From Haplomitrium mnioides (Eukaryota; Marchantiophyta; Haplomitriopsida; Calobryales): DNA of 64,000 bases. The notes under the pieces are model-generated. The model saw only the letters and a list, made by a program, of their open reading frames with translations, was not told the DNA's origin and made no database searches. Below are positions 57,446 to 64,000 of this stretch, in pieces. The stretch is taken from the NCBI GenBank assembly GCA_049999725.1, contig JBNGIS010033894.1, forward strand, positions 124,001 to 188,000. Direction: 5' to 3'. How positions within the stretch are numbered: the first letter of the stretch is position 1; each line of letters starts with the position of its first letter. The position numbers were made by a program, and so were the translations under genes.

Positions 57446-57545
57446 NNNNNNNNNNNNNNNNNNNNNNNNNNNNNNNNNNNNNNNNNNNNNNNNNNNNNNN
57501 NNNNNNNNNNNNNNNNNNNNNNNNNNNNNNNNNNNNNNNNNNNNN
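57446..57545. other. Assembly gap (100 N) with duplicated flanks
   Basis: The 30 bases before the gap and the 30 after it are the same sequence (AAAGAACAACTTACCAGATG and the following GT(C/T)GTGGTC(A/G)A) with two differences. The gap lies at an exon-intron boundary of copy C. Confidence 0.95.
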
Positions 57546-58184
57546 AAAGAACAACTTACCAGATGTTGTGGTCGATTGCACAATAGACTTTCGAAAGGGC
57601 ATCCTTGACAATGCCAAATTGTTGTGATGAATGTATAATAACAAAAGACCAAAAATTCAACGTTGTAATTACCGCAAAAGATAAAACCATGTCAAAAATG
57701 TCATCTTTTGAAAAGGGTTCAAAATCATCATGCTTACATTCCTTAAGGTTGCAACTGTAAGGAATATCAGCAATAGCCAAAGTGAAACACCTAGGTTTCA
57801 CAAGGCCCTTCAACTATCGAGCGTTGGACTCCCCGTGAACTTGGTAAAATGCCACGTTGAGACAATCGACATAAGACATTAAAGCTTCTTCCTCATCTCT
57901 CACAACTCCTTTAGTTGCAAGAGATGCATCACTTCTTTGCTACCTTGCTTTCCACTCTCTAGCCTTTTGGCAGTGGAGAACAAAAGCTGGAGGATAGGAA
58001 ACTAAGGTGGGAGCCTAGTCTTGATCTTCAACGGCTTCTTCGACCCCTAATTTTTTTTCGACCTTTTGCAGCTGTTGTCAAATTTTTAGCCAACTATCAT
58101 TTGAAAGTTTTGTCCTCGTGCACATAAAAAAACAGAAAACAATATAGAGAGACAGAAAAAATATATGCTAGAGAGGGACATTGA

Positions 58185-58445
58185 ATTCCATGTGCATGGA
58201 CTTCACATTACCTGCACGCAGGGACTTTCAGGTCCATGCTCGCATGAACATCAAAGTCTATGCATGCATGGACTTTGCATTACTTGCGTGCTTGGACTGC
58301 AAAGTCCATGTGCGCATGGACTTTGCTGTCCAGGCGCGTCTGGACTACAAAATCCATGCTTGTAGAGACTGCAAAGTCCATGCGAGCATGGACTTTAAAA
58401 GTCCAAGTATGCTTGGACTACAAAGTAGAGGTGCGCATAGACCCT
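58185..58445. repeat. Palindromic repeat array in intron of copy C (first)
   Basis: About ten units of type AAGTCCATGCGCGCATGGAC and ACTTTG spacers occupy most of the intron between exons at 57,560-58,112 and 58,533. The array creates open frames in all three plus frames; none is a gene. It corresponds to 20,242-20,760 of copy A. Confidence 0.9.
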
Positions 58446-60049
58446 AAACTCTTTTTTTTTAAACAAAGAATAACTTACAATAAATTCAATGCAGCCCACA
58501 GAAATGAATGTGGTGTGAAAAGAAAAACTCACCAAAAGCTTTTTGAAGCTTGATTAGAACGCAGCCAACTTGGACTCCTCATTGTGGAGAGGGTACTCCT
58601 CTCTTGCCTCCTCCCAAGTGCTGCAGTAAACCTCTGAACAAAAACTTTTCACCATAACTGCCGAAGCTTTATGTCTCTCTGCCTCCCAAGACATCTCGTC
58701 CATTGAAAGCTCTCCGGCTTTCACCCGCTTTGAAACTGAAATCTTCAACTCATCAAGAGGACCTTAAAAGGACCTCCAAGGCATCCATTTCATGTCCTCC
58801 ATTCTCAGTGATCCTTTGGCCTTTGGCTTCTGGCCTTTGACCGTGTTCTTCTCCCACATCGAGAAAATGCTCTGTTATAGATCCCAAAGCTCCCAACTTC
58901 TGAATGCAAGCTAGAACCAGTTGTCCTGAGAAGTTACCATCTTTTTAAGAATTGACTTGGGTTTTATCTCCAAGGTTTCTAGCACCAACTTCTTTTTCAA
59001 TTTTTGGGATGATACCATCCTACTCTCCACAAATCTTTGATGCCAATATTTGACCTTTTGAATAGAGGTCATTTCCAACGCGTACCTCTGGTCATAATTG
59101 TCATCGGTAGCAAAAATGTGAGCCTCTATTGGTGTAAGAGCCACGTAGACATAACAATTGCAGAGCGATAATGTCGGGTTCTTCGCTCCATATTTCGTGA
59201 TTTATAGCTGCCTTGCTGCAGTACTGTGATTGCCTCCTGCAATCTTGTAACGATACTTTATCAGAGTTCCTGATGTCGAACTCTGATTTGTCCTTTAACC
59301 CACACTTCGGGTCAACCACCACTATGAAAAAATTGTGCACATACTTGTTAGTGAGCATTCTTTGCGTCAGAAGCTCAACAAAATCTTCATTCAATCTTCG
59401 AATCTAGAATGGACCCCAGTTGTCCATTCCAGATTTAGACAGATTCAAACTCTCGAGCTTTATTGTTGTTGTTTCTTCACGGACTCTGCAACGCTGGATT
59501 GCAGACTCTCTTATCTTGTTCTTGTCTTCCTCAGACACTATTTGAAGGTCCACGTGTTTCCTTTCTTGAAAAGTTTGCAACCCCTTGTGGGATTGCCTTT
59601 TTGATCTAGATGTAGGAGCCTGAACTGGCTCCGGCTCCGAGTCTTGCCTTGAGTTGCTTGGTGATAAAGACGAAGAGGTAGTAGATGATGACTTTGTTGT
59701 AGATTCCGAGGGGGCTAGCTCCTCCTCAATGACTAGTGCTGGTGTAGGCTTTTTCTTCTTTGCAACCGACTTCTTCTTTTTCAGAGCCTCAATTAGCTCA
59801 ACCTCCTTTCTTTTTCTTTAACCAAAAGGGTCTATAGCGTGATATGAGAATGTTGCCGCGCTTGGATGAGGCACTATTTTTTTAATATTGATGCCTTATT
59901 TGGGCTTAAGAATCTTGATGTGGATGACAAGTTTAATGAAGTCCTGCTTGACGCGCTTCGTGTCTTTGTAGCTATCTATGAAATTGGCCAAAAACTGAGT
60001 GAACTGAAAATAAAACAAAAAAATTAGGCATAAGTAGATGTGTAGGACT

Positions 60050-60515
60050 CGACATTCATTGCGCGCAAGGACTCTAATAACATTATGAATGTGCACTGCA
60101 TAAGGGAGTCCATGCGCGTATGGACGATAGGAGTCTTTGCTCGCATAGACAAGGGAGTCTGTACGCACATGGACGAAAGGAGTCCATGGGCACATGGAAC
60201 TCGTGTCTCTATGCTTGCATGGACTCCGAAGTCCATGTGCGCTTGGACATGGGATTTCAAACTTGCATCAACTCCAAAGTCCATGTGCGCATGGACGATG
60301 GGAGTCCAAGCGCCAAGGACTTTGGAGTCCAGGCGCACCTCGACTCCAAAGTCCATGCGCGTATGGACGATGGGAATCCAAGCGCCAAGGACTTTGGAGT
60401 CCATGTGCGCATGGACTTCGGAGTTCATGTGTGCATGGACTTGGGAGTCCAGTTGCTCAAGAACTCCCAAGTCCATGCGCGCATAGACCCTAGGTCTCCA
60501 TGCTCACATGGATTC
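60050..60515. repeat. Palindromic repeat array in intron of copy C (second)
   Basis: About fifteen units around GGAGTCCATGCGCGTATGGA and AAGTCCATGTGCGCATGGAC fill the intron whose acceptor (TTTTATTTTCAG) lies at 60,004-60,015 and donor at 60,574-60,578. Many units are perfect dyads of 16-20 bp. Frames through the array are artefacts. Confidence 0.92.
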
Positions 60516-61099
60516 CTAACGAGTTACGACTTAGTAAAAAAAGAAACAAAAGAAAAAATATTTCAGAATTCACCTTACCATCTTCCTTTGCGGCTTGAAG
60601 ATGCTTTGCAAAAATGTCCCTCTTCTTATACTCAAAAAAATCACATCGTTTTTTATTTGCACAATAAAGAGTAATTGAATCTTGGGACTGCACAAGTAGT
60701 TGCCTTTCTTTCCCTCTCGGGTTATGGTAATTTGGACTAGTAGACCCTAATTGAATTTTTCACCTTCAGCGGCAAAAAGGTAAAGATGTTGATCAGGGTC
60801 TTTCAAAGAACAGTAAGTTACTAGCCATTGCCACTCAAGTTTTTCAGGCTTTAGAGCATTGACAACATCCAAATATCTGTATGGCTTTGGTTGAGGAGGG
60901 CGGGAAGAAATTCCTTAAGATTCCATTCTCAAGATAAAAGAAACTGATCTATTTGAAGGTAAAAAAATGTAATGTATAAAAGTTTAGAAATCAATAAAGA
61001 CTAGAAATGCAAAAATAATAAGGAAATGCAAAAATAACAATAACCAAAAAACAAAAACCAAAAATTGAACTTGTTACAATAGAAAGAAACTTTCCATTG

Positions 61100-61383
61100 A
61101 TGCTCCTTTTATAGCTAAATTTAAAAAAATGCTTTTTCTCGTCAAAAACTAATTCGCAGAGCTTTTGACATGTAGGTTCACCTGGTGCAAAAAACAAAGT
61201 TTGTATATAAAGCATTGCTTATTTTCATTTTTCCAATTTTTGTTTATTTTCTTCACAAAAAGTTCTCAATTTTGTAGTTTTGCAAGAAAAACGACAAAAA
61301 CACATCTTTTAAGTGTGGTGTAAGAGGTTTATGATATTTGTTAAAATAATTCCTTGAAGCTTGATTTTTAGAAAGCCTTTTCA
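61100..61383. promoter_or_regulatory. Divergent promoter region of copy C genes
   Basis: CTTTTATA (61,106-61,113) is a TATA box for the minus-strand methyltransferase-like gene. TATATAAAG (61,204-61,212) serves the plus-strand DUF7869-like gene. The two are about 100 bp apart. The homologous region 26,166-26,584, read in reverse complement, has the same pair and shared text such as CATAGGTTCAC(G/C)..GTGCA. Confidence 0.6.
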
Positions 61384-63999
61384 ATGGTTGGAGTTTTTAA
61401 ATGCAAGAAGAGGTTAGAGTTTCAAGGATCATCTTCACAAAAAAGTGTTACTTTTGATAGGTAGGTTGAGATTTGTTCAAATGCCAATTTTTGAGAGGTA
61501 AGCAATGGAGTACCAAAAGCGTCAAGTGTGATGGCGAGTACATTGGGGAAAAGATGACTTCTATTGAATTAGATAGCTCCGCCCAGAAAGATTGAGAAGG
61601 TGAACTCCATACATGGATAGGATCAGAGACTCAACCTTATGCACGCATACGATTAATGGTTGAACAACTTGCGTGCAAAGGATCAAAGAGGGGACTCAGT
61701 GCTCGTAGAGAATTAAAGAAACAATCTTTATCAAGGACAAGATCTTTTTTGCCCTTCAAGCAGTCGAAGTTGAATCTTTCTTCTGAGTATTCCAAAATAT
61801 CTGAAAAAAAAAAGGTTCAACACAAAGAATCCAGATGGTTGTAGACCTTTCTTTGTCCACATCTGAAGGAGACCTCAATGTTCATGATCAGAGTGTGTTT
61901 GTTCAAAACATAGAAAGCATACAATCTGTGGGCAGTTTAATTTTAGAGATGAGCCACTCTCCCCGATAGCACCACTCAAACAACGACTGATTTTTTTTTA
62001 AGTTGCACCTCGCAAAGAGATTGCGACATCTGAAACAAATCAAATTTTTTTGAAGGAGTCTTTAGACGATAGTTTGGAAAACAATTCTAACAAAGAGTCT
62101 CAATTAGTCAACATTTCTTTGGAGTTATCGCTAAAGGCACCGATTTTATTACAAAAAACATTTCTTTCTAATAGAGAGATATTGATCAAGATTCAGTTTT
62201 GAAATGGTGCAATTCTCCTAATCCCAAAGAAGAAACTCATCTCTTGAAAATATTCTGCAACAGAACAAGCAGTGTTTACGATGACGACCAAGATCTTCAA
62301 GATGAATTATCTCCTATTGCTGGATTCTCTTACGGATCGAATCATCCGGCACAACATAAGAATTCTTTGTCTGGACCAAAACCCAAATGGGTAAACACCT
62401 TATGCTAAAATTATTTACGGAAAGTCCATCATGACAAGAGCTTTGTGAAGAAAAAGCTCGATTCAATGTCGATTTCTAAATTGAAGAGAATTTCTTGTTG
62501 TCAAAATACTTCCTTGTCGTTATGCAAGACAAATTTTTTGAAAACTGTGAGAGAAATGTACTTTCGACAAAGCATGAAGAATCGAGATATCACATTGTAG
62601 TGGGGAATACCGAGAAAAGACTCCGATGTTGAAAATTGGCTTACACTGCTTGGTGGTGCCTTTGTCTATAGAAGAGCCTTTAAATTAATATTAGCAGTAG
62701 GGAATGATGGAATCCAAAGGATTCAAAATCTCAAAAATGTAGATCTTAGAGGCATTTTTGGAAAAAAAAAAAAAAAAAAAGAACTCTCTACTAAAGGAGT
62801 TTTTGTGCATGAGTGGATGAACAATTTTTTCCAAGGACATTGCGAGAGAATACCCACTCACGAAGTGTACAACTTGCTTAATAATTTTACAAAATAGAAA
62901 GTTTATGACTACTGCACAACTTACTTGAAAGAGAAAGATCCCCATTGTATTCATAGTTTCTCGGGTTTTACAAAACATTGGAGAACTCATTTTCCAAATG
63001 TAAAAATTTTAAAACGCAATAGATTTGTTGTTTGTGAAACATGCGAAGAAATAAAATCTTTGTGAGAAAAATCTATCTTGGAATCTGACAAAGGTAACAA
63101 ATTTTCTTCTCTTTTGACACATTTGGCTAATCCATTCTCTTTTTTCTAGACTCAAAGCTTAGTTCTAGAGATGTTATGTTTTTTCAACTTACAGCTAAAA
63201 GATATATATTTTTTCTGAAGTTATTTAGCAAAGAAGATTTGACTCAAATAATTCTTAGCAAGTTGGGTTGTGAGAAGAGAGTCTATGCTCGCATAGACTG
63301 AGTTGTTTTACTTTTCAATTTTAACCTTGTCTGCAATCGAATAAAGCCTGAAAATGAATTTGATTCTTGGTGGTGACCTGAGCCTTGCAATAGGTTTTGT
63401 TTTTGTTCTTTTAAATGAAGAGCCCTTGTAAATTTGTTGTTCGCAAATCCTATGCGTGCATAGGATTTGTTCTTATTTCTTTTAAAACCAGTCGCGACAA
63501 CATTCACAACAAGACATGATATTGGTGTTGCTGTATTGGTCCTATGTGCGCATGTGATTAGTTGTTGTCTCTACTTATTCTAAACGCTCAAAGGATGTGT
63601 TCTGGTAACCTATGTTTGCAAATCTTGTTTTTTTCTTTTCAAAATAGATTTTCCTTTTTTCAAATTGCCTAAAGCTTATTTTTAATCTTTTACAAAGTGT
63701 TTTGTTTCTACAAATTTAGACATTTATTTAAGATGACTAAAATGTTTGTAGCACCTCATGTTGTATTTTGAAGTTACAAGTATCGACATATGTTTTACTG
63801 AACTACTTTTATATCCTTCATGCTTTGTGATGATGTAGTCAAATATAATCGCCAATTATTTCTTCATCATGACCAAGAAATGAAAGAAAGATCAAAACTT
63901 ACAAACTATCGAAGAAAATGTTATGACGATGGTCAAAAGTAGAATGGATCAGAAGAAAAATGCTATTATATACTAGTCTTCGCCACCAAAAAACATTGA
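61384..63999 (+). pseudogene. DUF7869-like gene, copy C (runs off the window)
   Basis: The start at 61,384 reads MVGVFKCKKRLEFQGSSSQK. Later blocks match copy A: PKWVNTLC, KSIMTRALE in a shifted frame, VREMYFRQSMKNRDITL, GIPRKDSDVENWLTLLGGAF, VFVHEWMNNFFQGHCERIPT, HEVYNLL and FVVCETCEEIKSL near 63,040. A GTAACAAA donor near 63,093 opens the large intron. It closes before SFMLCDDVVKYNRQLFLHHD at about 63,810, with QEMKERSKLTNYRRKCYDDG next. The catalytic-type motifs lie beyond the window end. Several stops are present. Confidence 0.6.
63270..63560. repeat. Palindromic units in the DUF7869-like intron, copy C
   Basis: AGTCTATGCTCGCATAGACT (near 63,279), AATCCTATGCGTGCATAGGA TT (near 63,446) and CCTATGTGCGCATGTGATT (near 63,541) lie in the same intron that carries such units in copy A. 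One unit of the 90-bp repeat sits between them. Confidence 0.8.
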
Positions 64000-64000
64000 T

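Larger units (their letters stand above)
56713..61000 (-). pseudogene. Methyltransferase-like gene, copy C (most complete)
   Basis: Exons on the minus strand are inferred from splice sites and homology. Exon at 60,579-60,930 reads PKPYRYLDVVNALKPEKLEW, then ITLYCANKKRCDFFEYKKRD. Exon at 58,533-60,003 reads FIDSYKDTKRVKQDFIKL, a Lys/Ser-rich stretch, then FVELLTQRMLTNKYVHNFFI and MSWEAERHKASAVMVKSFC. Exon at 57,560-58,112 reads FTLAIADIPYSCNLKECKHD (IADIPY resembling motif IV, DPPY). The last exon, 56,713-57,330, reads DWILDLCSGSGIGLVCALKL (motif I) and MQNCIAVECDRRQ, ending FPPKEDRA. Motif IV before motif I is the beta-class amino-methyltransferase order. A TATA box (CTTTTATA, 61,106-61,113) precedes it. 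Stops and shifts occur in most exons. The substrate is unknown. Confidence 0.62.

Noticed and set aside
58165-58553. Overlapping open frames rich in Cys, His, Ala and Gly across the palindromic array
   Set aside because: All three plus frames are open because the repeat unit lacks stops. The text is a repetition of the unit and splice sites place it in an intron.
58185-60515. Possible CRISPR-like array (regular palindromic repeats with spacers)
   Set aside because: Units vary, spacers are themselves related and of uneven length, there are no cas genes, and the context is a plant transposon intron.
60024-60674. Long open frames (up to 184 codons) on both strands over the second array
   Set aside because: Same cause: tandem palindromes read alike on both strands. 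No start context or domain.
1-64000. tRNA or rRNA genes
   Set aside because: Sequences like tRNA-Asp 3' ends are primer-binding sites next to LTRs. I saw no cloverleaf or rRNA segment.

Overview
This window is nuclear DNA of a land plant with a large, repeat-rich genome. Evidence: nested plant-type Ty1/copia and Ty3/gypsy retrotransposons with multi-kilobase LTRs, primer-binding sites matching plant tRNA-Asp, a plant PPR fragment, and spliceosomal introns inside transposon genes. The PPR wording and size of the repeats would suit a fern or a conifer, but the species cannot be fixed from sequence alone. I see no intact ordinary host gene. One 100-base run of N (57,446-57,545) marks an assembly join.

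Layout. (1) 1-12 kb: a mosaic of LTR-retroelement debris. Two tRNA-Asp primer-binding sites lie at 4,326 and 9,939, and two minisatellite leader arrays at 1-300 and 9,984-10,300. Between the primer-binding sites are broken fragments of at least three host genes: elongation factor 2, a PPR protein and splicing factor PRP38B. A satellite of about 190 bp follows at 10,290-11,620. (2) 12-17.6 kb: AT-rich DNA with degenerate coding stretches I cannot name, and a tandem duplication of about 550 bp. (3) 17.6-28.0 kb and 52.3-64 kb: several rearranged copies of one large unnamed element. It carries two divergently transcribed multi-exon genes. One encodes a protein ending in a methyltransferase-like domain with beta-class (permuted) motif order. 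The other encodes a DUF7869-like protein that could be an RNase H-fold transposase. The large introns of both genes are filled with palindromic repeats of the type CATGCGCGCATG. A conserved motif of about 34 bp lies 0.9-1.0 kb beyond the 3' end of each of the three methyltransferase-like genes. (4) 27,998-52,310: a copia element on the minus strand (108-bp LTRs, near-perfect 5-bp target duplication) inserted into that large element. The copia was itself hit twice: by a 3.7-kb solo LTR (29,570-33,286, duplication TAGAG) and by a full-length 12.7-kb Tat/Athila-like gypsy element (38,505-51,222, 3.1-kb LTRs, duplication GGGTT).

How the parts relate: the order of events is readable from the nesting. 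The methyltransferase/DUF7869 element came first, then the copia, then the solo-LTR gypsy and the full gypsy independently. All coding regions are damaged by stops and frameshifts, so nothing here is likely to be autonomous now. The most interesting object is the methyltransferase/DUF7869 element with its palindromic intron arrays, seen in three partial copies.
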